Shown here one piece after another: positions 45,621 to 56,501 of a stretch of DNA of 64,000 nt (its first letter is position 1; each line of letters opens with the position of its first letter). The notes beneath the pieces are model-generated. The model was not told where the DNA came from and did not search any database. It saw only the letters and a program-made list of their open reading frames with translations. The position numbers and the translations under genes are program-made. The stretch is from NCBI GenBank assembly GCA_024742875.1, contig JANSXP010000002.1:186001-250000 (forward strand). Reading direction: 5' to 3'. This DNA comes from Planctomycetaceae bacterium. Lineage in GTDB: Bacteria; Planctomycetota; Planctomycetia; Planctomycetales; Planctomycetaceae.

Positions 45621-48600
45621 TCAGGCGGCCCGGCTTTGATCGTCGCTGCGGGGAACGAAGTTTCCCTTGTCGTCGATTTCCTCAAACCGTACGACCAGGC
45701 GTTTGCTGATGCCCGACTCTTCCATCGTCACGCCATACAGCACGTCCGTAACGGCCATGGTCGGCTTGCGATGCGTGATCATGATGAACTGCGTGTCCTG
45801 CTGGAAGTCTTTCAGCACACCCACGAACCGACCGATGTTGGCATCGTCCAGCGCGGCATCCACCTCATCGAGAATACAAAACGGGCTCGGTCGACTCTTG
45901 AAGATGGACAGCAGCAAAGCCACGGCCGTCATCGTCTTTTCGCCGCCGGACAGCAGCGAGATGCTGCGCAGCTCCTTGCCTGGCGGACGTGCCACCACAT
46001 CGATCGCGCACTCCAGTACGTCTTCCGCGTCTTCAAGAATGACGTCCGCTTCTCCCCCGCCAAACAGGCGCCGAAACAGCTCGCGGAAGTGACCGCGAAC
46101 GCATTCAAACGACTCCACAAACATCCGCTGGCTCTCGACATTGATCTGTCGCACCATTTCCCGCAGCGTATCGCGGGCGGCTTCCAGGTCCAGCAGCTGG
46201 GAGTTCAGACGTTCGAACCGCGTTTCCAGTTCGTTCAGGTTGTCGAGGCTTTCCGTGCCGACGTTGCCCAGTTTCTTCAACTGACGACGAAGTCGCCCCA
46301 CGCGTTCATCCACGCTGTGGCGCAGTTCCTCATAGCGCTCGTCCGACATCAGGATCTGCTGCACCTGCGGATCGTCAACGCTGATTTCCACCACAATACC
46401 ACTGGAGTCCTCTTCGGCAGCGTCCGTGGCTGACTCGTCTGCCGACTGCTCCGCCAGCCATTCCACCACCGCGCTGCGACCGGCATCAACAGCATCTTCC
46501 ACGGAAATCTGAAACTCATCTCGAATGCGTTCGGCTGATGTCTCCAGCTGATGGTCGATCGATGTGATTTTCAGCTCCACCTCGTGGAACTGGGTTTCGT
46601 GCTGTCGACAGATTTCCCGAGCCTGCTGCTCTGCGGCTGTCGCTTCCAGCCGTCTTTGTCGCAGCAGATCCCGCGCTTCACTGCGGCGACGCACCTCTCC
46701 GCCCAGGCCGTCATCCAGAACGGACAGCTCGGCCATCTCGGCCGCGACATTCAGACGTCCCAGATTCAATTCCTGCTGTCGCTGCTGGCCAATCGTGTGA
46801 CGCCGATCGGCCTCCTGCTGCTGCAGCCGCCGCTGTTCGATGTCATCTTCGAGTCGCTGCAGGGCCTCACGAATGGCCAGCAGTCGCTCTTCGGTACGTG
46901 TCAGCTCAAGGCTGGCCTGTGTTTTCTGCTTTTCCAGCACATCAATCTGACGACGATCCGAAGCCAGAGACTGCTCTGACTCAGTGATCAGCTGCTGCAG
47001 CTTTGCTGTTTCCTGTTCAGCGGCATTCAGCTGCTCAGTCCCCTGGTCCAGCTGAGTCTGGAGATGATCCTGCTGCTGTTCGAATTGCGCCAGCTGCTCC
47101 GACAGACGGTCTTCCGTGTTTTCACCGGTTTGCACGGACTGCTGCAGTTCGCTCTGCTTTTGCTGTTGCTGTCTCAACTCGGCGGAACAGGTTTTGACCG
47201 CATCACGTCCGGCCTTCAAAACGCTGTCCACCTCTTCAATGGACTGGCCGAGTTTCTGCAGATTCAGTTCCCGCTCAGAAATCGCATGCTCGATTCTGTT
47301 CAGCTCATTCTTCAGCCGCCGCAGTTCGCTCTTGCGTGACACCACGGCCGATTCACTGCGGACATTGCCGGTGAACAGCGTGCCGTCCTTCTCCACCAGT
47401 TCTCCCTGCAGCGTGACGAACCGATAGTCGATGCCGTACGTTTTCTGCAGCCGCAAAGCGTCATCCAGGGACTGCACAACCCACGTGTCCGCCAGCAGCT
47501 GAGCGGCCAGTCCGGGCAGATGGCGGGGCGAACGCGCAAGACTGTCGGCACGCCCGATCACCCCTGACTGCCCGGCGAGACTGCTGATCGAGGAACCATC
47601 CAGGGAAAACACAGAACGGGCAGGTGGAATCTCTCCATTGTCGTCCAGCCACGTCACTTTCAGTTCCGGCACAAACTCATCGCTGACAGATTTTGTCAGG
47701 TCCGAGTCGAGCCAGTCCCTGTCGAACATGCCCAGGCCCAGATCGCCCGACCAGCCGTGCCGTTCGAAGCGTTTGCCGGTTCGCTGCTCGTCACTGTCCT
47801 CGGGCAGCCGCCCCTCCTGACGGATTCGCACATGCTGAGCATCTTCCAGCGACACAAATCCCACGCGGCCGGCAATCTGGCTGCGTCCGGAATTCAGATA
47901 TTCCACCAGCGGCTGCAGGCGATCGATCACCAGCAGCTGCGCCCGTCCGGACAGCGCGACTTCCAGCAGGGCCGCGTTTTCCATATCCACATCGAGCAGA
48001 TCGGCCACGCTGCCACGAATCAGATTCCAGGGCTGCAGTGCGCCTTCTTCGGCTCGACGCAGAATCTCCCGCACGCCAATGCCAAACCCCTCCTGCCGAT
48101 CCTCCAGATCTTCCAGTACGGTCTTGCGGGCGACCGCCGCGCTGCGCTGTTCCCGCAGTTCAGCCAGTGACTCGCGGGACTGTGTTTCCCGACTGAGCAG
48201 CCCCTGACGATCACCGTGGATCACGTCAGCCTCTTCTTCGGCCGCCTTCAACCGAACAGCCGCCTCCTGAACCTGTGCGTTGTGTTCCTCCAGCGCAAGA
48301 CGCAGCTGGTCCGTTTCCCGGCACACGTTCTGACGTGATTCCGACAGTTCGGTCTGACGCAGTTTCAGTGAATCGCTGTTGTGCCGCAGGCCAGCCAGTC
48401 GCGTGGCCAGATCTGACGACTCCTGACTGCTGATGATCAGATGCTGACGACGTTCGTGGATGACGGCCTGCGCGTGGTCCAGCGATTCGTGAAGGTCGTG
48501 CAGCTGTGCCGTAATCTGCGTCTGCTCCGCCTGCCGTTCATCAAACCGCGACTGTTCCAGATTCAGCACACTGTTCAGATGAGCTTCCTCTTTCTCGGCT

Positions 48601-49598
48601 TCCGCAACCCGACCATCCATCACGACCAGCTGTCGCTGCAGGCGAACGCCTTCTGACTGCAGTTCCGACTCCCGCGCCACATGATGCCGCAGCGTGGTGT
48701 CCAGACTGGCCATCCGGCTGCGCAGTTCGGCACGACTGCGTTCCACTTCCCGCAGTTCATCGTCGACCGCCGCCAGTGCGCGATCGGCCTCAGCCAGCTG
48801 TGATTCGGCCAGTTCCTGGCGTTCCCGCATTGCCGACAAAGTGGCGGACGCTTCTTCCTTCTGCTGCTGCAACTCCACCCGCAGCAGCGACTGACGTCGG
48901 AAATCGTCGGCCACCATTCCCACCCAGAAGCGTTCCAGCTGCGTGGACAGATCTCGATAACGGGTCGCTTTTTTGGCCTGGCCGCGAATGCTGCTGACCT
49001 GCGACTCCACTTCCTGAACGATGTCAGTCAGTCGCAGCAGATTCTGCTCCACCCGATCCAGACGGCGTTCCGCTTCGTTGCGTCGCTGCTTGAAACGACT
49101 GATTCCGGCCGCTTCTTCAAAAATCAGTCGACGGTTGGCGGCGTTGGACTGCAGAATCTGATCGACGCGCCCCTGCTCAATAATGCAGTAGGAAGCGGCA
49201 CCCGCCCCGGTGCCCATCAACAGTTCCCGCACGTCTTTGAGCCGGGCCGTGTTGCCGTTGATCAGATACTCAGAGTCACCCGATTTCCAGAGCCGCCGAC
49301 CGACCGAGACTATGTCATAGTCCAGCGGGAGAAAACGGGTCGTGTTATCAAACGTGAGAGTGGCTTCAGCAAACTGCGCCGAGCCCCGACTGGACGAGCC
49401 GTTGAAAATGACGTCCGTCATTTCCTTGCCGCGCAGACTCTTGGCACTCTGGTCACCCAGCAGCCACTTAATTGAGTCCACGACATTGCTCTTGCCGCTG
49501 CCGTTCGGCCCCACGACGCCGGTAATGCCTTCGTGGAATTCGAATACGGTTTTGTCGGCAAAACTCTTGAAACCAAAGAGTTCGAGCGACTTAAGCAT
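45621..49598 (-). CDS. smc: Chromosome segregation protein SMC
   Basis: 1325 residues, longer than the usual 1150-1200. The N-terminal head has Walker [10 protein letters not shown]. Two long coiled coils (about 170-520 and 690-1050, with heptad Gln/Glu/Leu runs) flank a hinge around 520-680. The C-terminal head has LLSGGEKTM and [15 protein letters not shown] (signature and Walker B). It forms a dimer that compacts and segregates the chromosome with ScpA/ScpB. It follows the FlgI-like gene by 73 bases on the same strand. No scpAB genes are nearby. Confidence 0.97.
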   Translation of the reverse strand: MLKSLELFGFKSFADKTVFEFHEGITGVVGPNGSGKSNVVDSIKWLLGDQSAKSLRGKEMTDVIFNGSSSRGSAQFAEATLTFDNTTRFLPLDYDIVSVGRRLWKSGDSEYLINGNTARLKDVRELLMGTGAGAASYCIIEQGRVDQILQSNAANRRLIFEEAAGISRFKQRRNEAERRLDRVEQNLLRLTDIVQEVESQVSSIRGQAKKATRYRDLSTQLERFWVGMVADDFRRQSLLRVELQQQKEEASATLSAMRERQELAESQLAEADRALAAVDDELREVERSRAELRSRMASLDTTLRHHVARESELQSEGVRLQRQLVVMDGRVAEAEKEEAHLNSVLNLEQSRFDERQAEQTQITAQLHDLHESLDHAQAVIHERRQHLIISSQESSDLATRLAGLRHNSDSLKLRQTELSESRQNVCRETDQLRLALEEHNAQVQEAAVRLKAAEEEADVIHGDRQGLLSRETQSRESLAELREQRSAAVARKTVLEDLEDRQEGFGIGVREILRRAEEGALQPWNLIRGSVADLLDVDMENAALLEVALSGRAQLLVIDRLQPLVEYLNSGRSQIAGRVGFVSLEDAQHVRIRQEGRLPEDSDEQRTGKRFERHGWSGDLGLGMFDRDWLDSDLTKSVSDEFVPELKVTWLDDNGEIPPARSVFSLDGSSISSLAGQSGVIGRADSLARSPRHLPGLAAQLLADTWVVQSLDDALRLQKTYGIDYRFVTLQGELVEKDGTLFTGNVRSESAVVSRKSELRRLKNELNRIEHAISERELNLQKLGQSIEEVDSVLKAGRDAVKTCSAELRQQQQKQSELQQSVQTGENTEDRLSEQLAQFEQQQDHLQTQLDQGTEQLNAAEQETAKLQQLITESEQSLASDRRQIDVLEKQKTQASLELTRTEERLLAIREALQRLEDDIEQRRLQQQEADRRHTIGQQRQQELNLGRLNVAAEMAELSVLDDGLGGEVRRRSEARDLLRQRRLEATAAEQQAREICRQHETQFHEVELKITSIDHQLETSAERIRDEFQISVEDAVDAGRSAVVEWLAEQSADESATDAAEEDSSGIVVEISVDDPQVQQILMSDERYEELRHSVDERVGRLRRQLKKLGNVGTESLDNLNELETRFERLNSQLLDLEAARDTLREMVRQINVESQRMFVESFECVRGHFRELFRRLFGGGEADVILEDAEDVLECAIDVVARPPGKELRSISLLSGGEKTMTAVALLLSIFKSRPSPFCILDEVDAALDDANIGRFVGVLKDFQQDTQFIMITHRKPTMAVTDVLYGVTMEESGISKRLVVRFEEIDDKGNFVPRSDDQSRAA

Positions 49599-49633
49599 GG
49601 AACAACAACGACCTGACTAACTCTCACAGGAAC

Positions 49634-49656
49634 GTCGCAGCCACTTCGGCTGCGAC
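49634..49656 (-). other. 9-bp hairpin between FlgI-like gene and smc
   Basis: GTCGCAGCC / GGCTGCGAC is a perfect stem with a 5-base loop in the 73-bp gap. It has no T-run on the minus strand, so it is not a standard terminator; it may affect the downstream mRNA. Confidence 0.4.
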
Positions 49657-49671
49657 ACGCTTTGCTTCGTT

Positions 49672-51747
49672 CTACTCACTTTTGCCAAAGGGAACCCGAA
49701 AGAAGCGTTTCAGACGCGCCCCCACTGGCTCGGCAAATTCTGTTTCCTCGGGCACAAACTCTCCGGGTTCGTCGTCTGCATCAAACGATTCAGAAGGACC
49801 GAATCCAGCTGGGATTTCTTCGTCAATGTCGGGCATGTCGATCATCTCATCGTCGTCGAACGGCAATGCCGAATCGCCTGAGTCACCGAGCGATCTCAGA
49901 TCATCCTGCGGGTCACTCAGCAGGCGATCCAGTGCGGTATCGTCTGACAGTTCCCGTTCACGTTCGTCATCATCGACTGTGTCGAACAGTCCCGGCGTGA
50001 GGGATTCCGTTCCCAGTTTGGCGGATCGTGTTTCCTCGCCAAACCCACGCGAGAACACGCGGCCGGCCTGTGGCAGACGGTCAATTCCCAGCTCACCCTC
50101 GAGATTGTGCTGCTTCTCCGCTTCCAGCATCATCTGAACGATGTCCGGATAGTTGGCCCCCATGTCGGCCAGGGTCTCGATAATGTCAACCAGATTCACT
50201 GAACAGCGGCGCCGCACTGGCTCTTTGTTGAGAACGTATTTCGTCACAGTCACTTCGGAGCTGCCCGCTTTGCCCATCACGCGAATGCGATTACCCACAT
50301 TCAGCACGGCCGGCAGCCGCAGTTCCTGATGTTTGCCAAACACGACGACTTCCGGTGAGCGATAGCGAACCACATGCACGGCCGCCGGGCCGCTGGACTC
50401 GATCGCGTGCAGAATAAAGCGGTTGTCGAACGCTGTGGTTCCCAGGGAGTGATCGCCCGGATTGTTCTCCTTCAGCGCTCGCACGGCTCCATAGCGGACT
50501 TCCAGCTCGTCATCCGACAGCAGTTCCCGCAGTGCCATAACGCCGTCGGCCTCTGTCACCACTGACAAAGCGGCCAGAGCATACACGCGGAACGCGGGCT
50601 CCTGCTCGGCCGCCTGCTTCAGCACGTCGACGCCGGAGCTGTCCTTCAGATAAGCCAGTGCCTGGGCGGCATGAAAACGGACTTCCAGACTTTCCGACAG
50701 CAGCGCGGTTTTCAGCACGGCCACGGCATCGCGACCAATGGCTTCCAGCTGCAGCGCGGAAGCCGCCGCCTTTTCGGGAATCAGCAGTTCACGCGCCAGC
50801 TTCTCCATCCGCAGACGCCGCGACACATCCGACTCCCGCAGTGCCAGACTGCGAATCATCTGCTGATACCGCGGGAAGTTGTTGCGATACGTCGGATGGA
50901 CCTTTAGCTCCAGCATGATGTCCGTTTTGGACTCTGCCATGGGTATCCGCTGGCCATAGTTGTTGTAGTCATGCAGACGCTCAGAGATAACCCGCTCGAT
51001 CTGCCGGGACGCTTTGATACCGCGATGATCATTTCGCAGGATGATTTCCAGATCGCGCGACGTCTTGGACACCGCACCACCGGGAATGGATCCGCGACGC
51101 AGCATGGCGGGCGCATCGCGGGTGCTGCCACCGCTGCCCAGAGCGGTGAGGATGGCTCCGTTGCCGATCGCGTATTCGTGCCCTTTCAGGTTGCCTTTGC
51201 CGGCGATGGTCTGCTCTTCCGACAGACGGGTTTCCAGCAGCCAGCCGCCTTTCAGACTGGTGGCTTCACTATTGGGTGGCAGCATGACACGCACGTCAAA
51301 CCGCTGTCCCTCCCGCACCATGGCGGGCAGATAAGCGGTGACAAGGACCAGCGCCGTGTCTCGACGCGCCAGGATGGCGCCGGGATTGGGAATTTTTCGC
51401 CGCCGCATGTCATCCAGCAGCTGCTTGCGGTGTGAGGATGGCGGAGGGTCGCCGCCGGTGCCGTCCAGGCCCGTCACCAGACCCACGCCGCGCAGCGCAA
51501 TCATGTTATTTCCCGTGACACTCACGTAATCACGCAGCAATGGCGTTTCCAGCCGGGTGTCAAAATCATTGTCGTCCTCTTTGTCGATCAGCCGGGGCCG
51601 CTCCTTGCTCATCATCTCCTTCAGTTTGGATCCGAATTCACTGGGCGCCGACAGGTTCAGGAGACTGGACGCGCAACCGGAAGTCACGAGCGAAACCACG
51701 CCGACAAGCACGGGCGGCATCAGCCACTGACAGAGCGAACGTTTCAT
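49672..51747 (-). CDS. FlgI (P-ring)-like lipoprotein with HEAT repeats
   Basis: 691 residues. The signal peptide ends in a lipobox (LVTSGC). Residues about 75-330 match the FlgI fold (RDYVSVTGNNMIALRGVGLV, GLDGTGGD, LVLVTAYLPAMVREGQRFDV, SLKGGWLLETRLSE). HEAT-like helical repeats follow (about 335-445, LEVRFHAAQALAYLKD, LEVRYGAVRALKEN), then an acidic low-complexity tail. A typical FlgI is about 370 residues with no HEAT repeats and lies in a flagellar operon. None of that is here, so it is likely a planctomycete outer-envelope assembly protein. Confidence 0.85.
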   Translation of the reverse strand: MKRSLCQWLMPPVLVGVVSLVTSGCASSLLNLSAPSEFGSKLKEMMSKERPRLIDKEDDNDFDTRLETPLLRDYVSVTGNNMIALRGVGLVTGLDGTGGDPPPSSHRKQLLDDMRRRKIPNPGAILARRDTALVLVTAYLPAMVREGQRFDVRVMLPPNSEATSLKGGWLLETRLSEEQTIAGKGNLKGHEYAIGNGAILTALGSGGSTRDAPAMLRRGSIPGGAVSKTSRDLEIILRNDHRGIKASRQIERVISERLHDYNNYGQRIPMAESKTDIMLELKVHPTYRNNFPRYQQMIRSLALRESDVSRRLRMEKLARELLIPEKAAASALQLEAIGRDAVAVLKTALLSESLEVRFHAAQALAYLKDSSGVDVLKQAAEQEPAFRVYALAALSVVTEADGVMALRELLSDDELEVRYGAVRALKENNPGDHSLGTTAFDNRFILHAIESSGPAAVHVVRYRSPEVVVFGKHQELRLPAVLNVGNRIRVMGKAGSSEVTVTKYVLNKEPVRRRCSVNLVDIIETLADMGANYPDIVQMMLEAEKQHNLEGELGIDRLPQAGRVFSRGFGEETRSAKLGTESLTPGLFDTVDDDERERELSDDTALDRLLSDPQDDLRSLGDSGDSALPFDDDEMIDMPDIDEEIPAGFGPSESFDADDEPGEFVPEETEFAEPVGARLKRFFRVPFGKSE

Positions 51748-52244
51748 GAGAAGACCACCGAACTGAACGGCAGGACCGAATCAATGACAGACACGGCCGG
51801 CCACCGAAGGCTGGAGAGAGACAGGATGACAGGACAGGAACTGCGGCCTGAGTGAATTCCGACCACAGTGGTTGCCAGCGTGGCGGCCACGTCTGGCAGT
51901 TCGTCACAACCGGGCTCCGGACGGAGCGCACCTGTGACCGTAAAGAGGTGAGGTCTCAGACAATAAGCGGGGGCATGCGTTCCAACAATACGGTTCCCGC
52001 GTTCCACGACCGGTTCAGGGCGACCAGTCAGCTACCGATGACAACGTTCGGCACAAAGTGCGCCAGCCAGTGTTTTTCGGCACACAAACGAACGGCGAGG
52101 TCCGCATTCATGCAGCACAGACATCGACACAGAGAACGAAGCGGCAGATCCTGCCGGTGGTCCACTGAGTGGCCATGACTCATCTGGGGCCCGCGGCCGC
52201 AAGGTGCGGGGCCGCCAAGTGCGGGGCCGCCAAGGGCGGGGCCG
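51748..52244. other. 497-bp intergenic region with a GC-rich repeat at its end
   Basis: No gene is supported. The array at 52201-52261 overlaps the 3' end of the next minus-strand gene. Confidence 0.55.
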
Positions 52245-52261
52245 CTAAGTGCGGGGCCGGC
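52201..52261. repeat. 15-bp GC-rich tandem repeat, four copies
   Basis: The unit AAGTGCGGGGCCGCC occurs four times with one- or two-base changes (first copy 16 bases). Its last copy encodes the final residues and stop of the TolB-like gene ending at 52245. Confidence 0.88.
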
Positions 52262-53228
52262 TGACGTAAAGAAAGCGGCCCCCATCGCGACGTACACACG
52301 GCAGACTGTTCGATCGCTCGGGATACTGCTGCGGCACAGGCTCAGTCTGCCCGGTGTTCACATCCAGGCGAAACAGCCGACTGCGGCCGGGGACATCATC
52401 GTCAATCGCCACGAGCAACCGCGATTCATCCTGCCACGAGTAACCCGGTTGCAGACCATCGCCTTTCCAGACCACCCGCGACTTTTGGTTCGAGACCGTG
52501 ACCACCAGCAGCGCCTGTCCCCGTTCCTCAGACACACGACAAGCCAGCCGGGCATCGTCGGGCGACCAGCGCGGCACCGCCGCAATGCGGGCCTCCGCCG
52601 CAATCCGGTCTTTGGGCAGCAGAGCGGACAGCTCATCTTCAACCAGATTCCAGACGACCAGGTTGGCACGTCCGTCGAGAGACCTCACATAAGCGATCTT
52701 CTGACCACCGCCTGACCAGCTCGCCCCCCAGCCACGGTTGTCGATCAGCCGTGTGTCCTGCCCATCAGCATTGAGCAGCCAGACGCCATACTCGGGCGAA
52801 TTGCGACTGACACACAGCCGTCGTCCGCGAGGCGACCAGGACGACTTGTGACCGGGCCCCAGATCACGACGCTGTGATCCATCCCGCTCACACACAAACA
52901 CGTGCGATGAAGACGTCGCGTGCCGCCCCGCCACCTGGCCGTCAAAAGCGATCAGATCACCAGGACCATACTGCACATCGCCGACGCCCAGCAGATCGTT
53001 CACTACAAACAGCCGGCGCGACTGATCGGCGGCGATGTCATATTCACAAATCCAGATGTCGGCAGAATTCGAAGCCGTGCTGGCCGTGCTGTCGGTCAAC
53101 TGCCCGGAGGCAGGTGAAGCCAGCAGGAGAGTCGTCATCACCACCTGCACGGCCGCCAGAATGCGGCAGCCGGCAGCAGGAAGCGAGTTGAACAGCGGGC
53201 CGCTATTTGCGGGGAGGCTTGCTGACAT
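52245..53228 (-). CDS. Exported TolB/PD40-type beta-propeller protein
   Basis: 327 residues from ATG 53228, which overlaps the 3' end of the upstream gene by 26 bases. The signal peptide ends about SPASGQ. Four or five propeller blades are seen, each with W-S-P-D/R-G-x-R-L-type turns (KSSWSPRGRRLCVSR, GASWSGGGQKIAYV, VPRWSPDDARLACR). It ends RRDGGRFLYVSRPRT, like its neighbour's end, so it is a paralogue. It may read or organise an envelope partner. Function unknown. Confidence 0.78.
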   Translation of the reverse strand: MSASLPANSGPLFNSLPAAGCRILAAVQVVMTTLLLASPASGQLTDSTASTASNSADIWICEYDIAADQSRRLFVVNDLLGVGDVQYGPGDLIAFDGQVAGRHATSSSHVFVCERDGSQRRDLGPGHKSSWSPRGRRLCVSRNSPEYGVWLLNADGQDTRLIDNRGWGASWSGGGQKIAYVRSLDGRANLVVWNLVEDELSALLPKDRIAAEARIAAVPRWSPDDARLACRVSEERGQALLVVTVSNQKSRVVWKGDGLQPGYSWQDESRLLVAIDDDVPGRSRLFRLDVNTGQTEPVPQQYPERSNSLPCVRRDGGRFLYVSRPRT

Positions 53229-55161
53229 AATACAAAGTTTGTCCATCGGCAGAGCGGGTGACCCCCGTGTTACGGCGCTGCGAAAACTGACCGGCAACCG
53301 GTCGCCACAGCCACTGGCCAGAGGATTCTGACTGGTAAATCTGCTCCGGGGACGAGGCAAATTTCTTCATCACACCAAAGACCAGACGATTCGTGATGGC
53401 CAGATCATCGGCAAAATACGGTGCCTCTCCCAACGGGTGACGCTGCTCCTGCAGCACCCCCACCTGCTGGAGAGATACACGCCCATCGCCGCCGTCGAGG
53501 CCGACCAGCAATGCAAGGCCGTCCGGCATCCACTCAAAACCCGGGCGAATCGGCTGCCGCTGTGGCGACAGTCCGCGAGCGTCAAAGTATTCATCTTCCA
53601 CCAGGTCATAAACCGCCAGTCCCCACTGTCGCGAACCCGAAATTTCCGATCGGGCCCAGGCGATCATCCGACCATCCGGCGACCACCGTGCCGACCAGCC
53701 CAGAGGATCCAGCAGGCGGGCTTCGTCACCACTGGAACGGATGATCCATACGCCACGGGACGGCGAGACGGCGCTGTACGTCAGACGCCCGCCACCTGGC
53801 GACCAGCTGGGAAGAGTGCCATTTACCAGATGTCGCATTTGCCCCTGCTGCAGATCCAGCAGATAGATGCGTCCCGCCGAAGTGATTGGTTCCCCGGGAA
53901 AGCAGGCGTCGAACGCCAGAAATCGCCCGTCCGGCGAAACCGCGGGCGAAGCAACATGAACAAAATCGGGCAACGCAAACAGCGCCTGCGAGGACTGTGT
54001 GGCCAGGTCCAGGCGACACAGGCAAATCTGTTCGGCCGCCGGCCGTCCATCCGGCAGGCGCTCCAGTGTGGCCCTGGGCACCAGCGGCACGGCAGGCCGG
54101 GGACGATCGTCGCTCTCCCGCAGATCGTAGCGGCGAGTGAGAACCTCCACGGTATCCGCAGGCAGCAGTCGGGCGGCTTCCTTCACCAGTCCCCGGCTGA
54201 ACAGTTCTCGCGACACCACGTCGGCACGCCGCATCCGCGCCTGCCGTCCGGCTTTGGACGTCGCTTCCTCTCCGAGATAGACGCCCAGTGACTGGACGGC
54301 CTCATCCGTGCGATCGGTGGCCAACTGGCAGCGGGCCGCAAGCAGCATCATGGCGCCCGCCACGCGATCATCGTGCGGCGTTCGCTCCAGGCTGTTCGTA
54401 ATTCCGGCCAGGACACTCGCCGCCACGGCCAGATCGCTCCTTTCGCGGTAGTACTCCGAGGCGACTGAAGCCAGTAGCTCACACTGTCCGGGGGAAAGCG
54501 TCATCCGGTCCAGTGACAGCAGCGACTGCAAACGCCGAACGAGGTCGGTGTGCTGCTCGCCCACTGCGGACAGCCGCAGCGCGACCAGCAAAGCGGCAGC
54601 GTAGGTCTCCGCCGACTGATCCGCCCTACGAGACAGAATATCGGCCGCCAGCGCGGGCAGCGCGTCGGCTCGTGCGGCGGAGTCCACCAGCAGAGTCAGC
54701 AGACTGTCGACGGGTTGAAATCGATCCGGCCGCAGCGGGCTCACCTGGGCGCGACCGGCATACGGAAACGAGCGAAACATCTGCTCACGCGGAAACACCA
54801 CATCCCGCACGGCCTGCCATGCGGATGCTGATCCCGCGTGCTGCGCCCACAGTGGTTCCAGCCGGCGAACCACAACCGGCACACGACGAGTGAGCGCCTC
54901 GGCCGGACCAGGCGGCACGGGGCGCGATGTATCCACCCGCGCTCCCCAGTGTCGAATAGGCTCGGACGAGGGAAACTCCACGCGGGTAGGAGGGCCAAAT
55001 CGCAAACTCCCCACGACCGCGCGAATCGAAACATCAGCCTGACCATGGGCGGCCGACTGTTCTGCAATGTCCAGCGCGCGGGAGACGGCTTCCACAGACA
55101 GCTGAGCGCTGCCAGCAGCCGGAACAGTGATCAGAGTCAGAAAGATCAACCGTCGCAACAT
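53203..55161 (-). CDS. Exported protein with helical N-domain and TolB-like propeller
   Basis: 652 residues. ATG 55161 is preceded by AGG at about 9 bases; the signal peptide ends AGSAQL. A helical, TPR-like part (about 35-330, many Ala/Leu/Arg helices) precedes the C-terminal propeller (about 380-652) with blades SPAVSPDGRFLAF, LPSWSPGGGRLTYS, SARWSPDGRMIAW and RNTGVTRSADGQTLYY. The 3' end overlaps the paralogous propeller gene by 26 bases, indicating an operon. The pair probably arose by duplication. Confidence 0.82.
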   Translation of the reverse strand: MLRRLIFLTLITVPAAGSAQLSVEAVSRALDIAEQSAAHGQADVSIRAVVGSLRFGPPTRVEFPSSEPIRHWGARVDTSRPVPPGPAEALTRRVPVVVRRLEPLWAQHAGSASAWQAVRDVVFPREQMFRSFPYAGRAQVSPLRPDRFQPVDSLLTLLVDSAARADALPALAADILSRRADQSAETYAAALLVALRLSAVGEQHTDLVRRLQSLLSLDRMTLSPGQCELLASVASEYYRERSDLAVAASVLAGITNSLERTPHDDRVAGAMMLLAARCQLATDRTDEAVQSLGVYLGEEATSKAGRQARMRRADVVSRELFSRGLVKEAARLLPADTVEVLTRRYDLRESDDRPRPAVPLVPRATLERLPDGRPAAEQICLCRLDLATQSSQALFALPDFVHVASPAVSPDGRFLAFDACFPGEPITSAGRIYLLDLQQGQMRHLVNGTLPSWSPGGGRLTYSAVSPSRGVWIIRSSGDEARLLDPLGWSARWSPDGRMIAWARSEISGSRQWGLAVYDLVEDEYFDARGLSPQRQPIRPGFEWMPDGLALLVGLDGGDGRVSLQQVGVLQEQRHPLGEAPYFADDLAITNRLVFGVMKKFASSPEQIYQSESSGQWLWRPVAGQFSQRRNTGVTRSADGQTLYYVSKPPRK

Positions 55162-55185
55162 GACGAAACCTGCCATACGTCCGGC

Positions 55186-56115
55186 CTACGAAATCAGTTC
55201 CCGCAACTGGTGCAGATAATCGGGAATCTCATCGAACGGATTCTTCTCTTCAAACTCCAGCGTCACATAACCTCGGTATTTCGCCTGTTTGAGGATCTCG
55301 ACAATACGCGGCAGGTCGGCCGGCTGCTTACCCTGATTGCTGGGATTGATGGCCACCTTGATCTGAGCGTTGACCGCATACGGCGCAATGACAGCCAGAT
55401 CACGGTAGGGGTCGTCCGTGCGAAAGTTGCCGCTGTCGAAATTGACGCCAAACCAGGGGCTGTCATCCACGCCATCGATGATTTTCATCATCTGATCGGT
55501 TGTTGCCGTGATGCCCCCGTGGTTTTCCAGGGCCAGAAATACGCCCCGCCGGGCGGCATGCGGCAGACATTCGTTAATTCCCGCAATGCAGCGTTCTCGG
55601 GCTGCCTGTTCACTGTCGCCTTTGGGTGTCCTGCCGGCGAAAATACGAATGACGGGAGCGCCCATCACGGCCGCATAGTCAATCCAGCGGCGACAATCCT
55701 CCAGCTGCTGCTGCCGAGCCGGTCCGTCAGCCAGACAAAAGTCGTTGCCGATCGCAGTTCCGGAAATATCCAGTCCCAGTCGATGGGTTCGCTGCTTAAG
55801 GCTGACGAGATAATCGTCGGTGATCTGCTGCGGGAAATAGTAGCCCGTCAGTTCAACCCCACCGATCTGCTGTTCGGCACAGTAATCGACAAACTTCTCC
55901 AGCGACATTTCCGCGGCCGCAATCTGCCCAGGCGTGCCGCGACGGGCAAACAGGCGGTTGAAACTATAGGCTGCCAGGCTCAGCTTCATGCAGGCGGGCC
56001 GGGACCGCTGCGGAGGATCTGCGGCTGCAGCGGCCGGCGTGACAGCTGACAGGCCCGCAGCCGCAAGGCCCGTGGCGCCCAGCGAAGTGATCAGTTGACG
56101 ACGGGAAATGATCAT
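55186..56115 (-). CDS. Tat-exported sugar phosphate isomerase/epimerase-like TIM barrel
   Basis: 309 residues. ATG 56115 opens a twin-arginine signal (SRRQLITSLGATGLAAAG), ending near AAAAAD. The rest is an AP-endonuclease-2-type TIM barrel: LAAYSFNRLF, IGGVELTGYYFPQ, GLDISGTAIGNDF, GAPVIRIFAG, FLALENHGGITAT (metal-binding Glu-Asn-His), GVNFDSGNF and GYVTLEFEE. Exported members of this family are frequent in planctomycetes and act on sugars or as inositol-type isomerases. The substrate is unknown. Confidence 0.88.
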   Translation of the reverse strand: MIISRRQLITSLGATGLAAAGLSAVTPAAAAADPPQRSRPACMKLSLAAYSFNRLFARRGTPGQIAAAEMSLEKFVDYCAEQQIGGVELTGYYFPQQITDDYLVSLKQRTHRLGLDISGTAIGNDFCLADGPARQQQLEDCRRWIDYAAVMGAPVIRIFAGRTPKGDSEQAARERCIAGINECLPHAARRGVFLALENHGGITATTDQMMKIIDGVDDSPWFGVNFDSGNFRTDDPYRDLAVIAPYAVNAQIKVAINPSNQGKQPADLPRIVEILKQAKYRGYVTLEFEEKNPFDEIPDYLHQLRELIS

Positions 56116-56501
56116 GAGCACATCTTTGCGAAGGTAAGCAGAATAGAGGAACTTTAGTTGAGCCGGCCTGAACGTATTTTTCCACGCTCGGAAGACAGTT
56201 GTTTACAGAATCTGACAATCGCCCGGCCGACCTGCAGGGCACGCGGAAAGAACGCCGATTTCAACAGGGAGCACGTCGGGATGGCAGAGTTGACATCACG
56301 GCCGCGCGGAATCAGTGAACACAACCTCAGGCCGGCTGGACGATCGCCGGGCGAGATTCCCGTCAAAATTGCGGTCGATTCCCTGCGAAAAATCAGACAG
56401 AATAACGCAGCGCCCAGTCGGCGGACCGGGGGCGCAGCAGAAAAACTCAGCACAGCCGGCCGGGAAAGCCGGTTGTTCAGCACCAGCGAACGAGTGGACG
56501 C
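56116..56501. other. 386-bp divergent intergenic region
   Basis: It separates the isomerase gene and the flavoprotein gene. Several short frames exist; none is convincing. No repeat or structure stands out. Confidence 0.5.
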
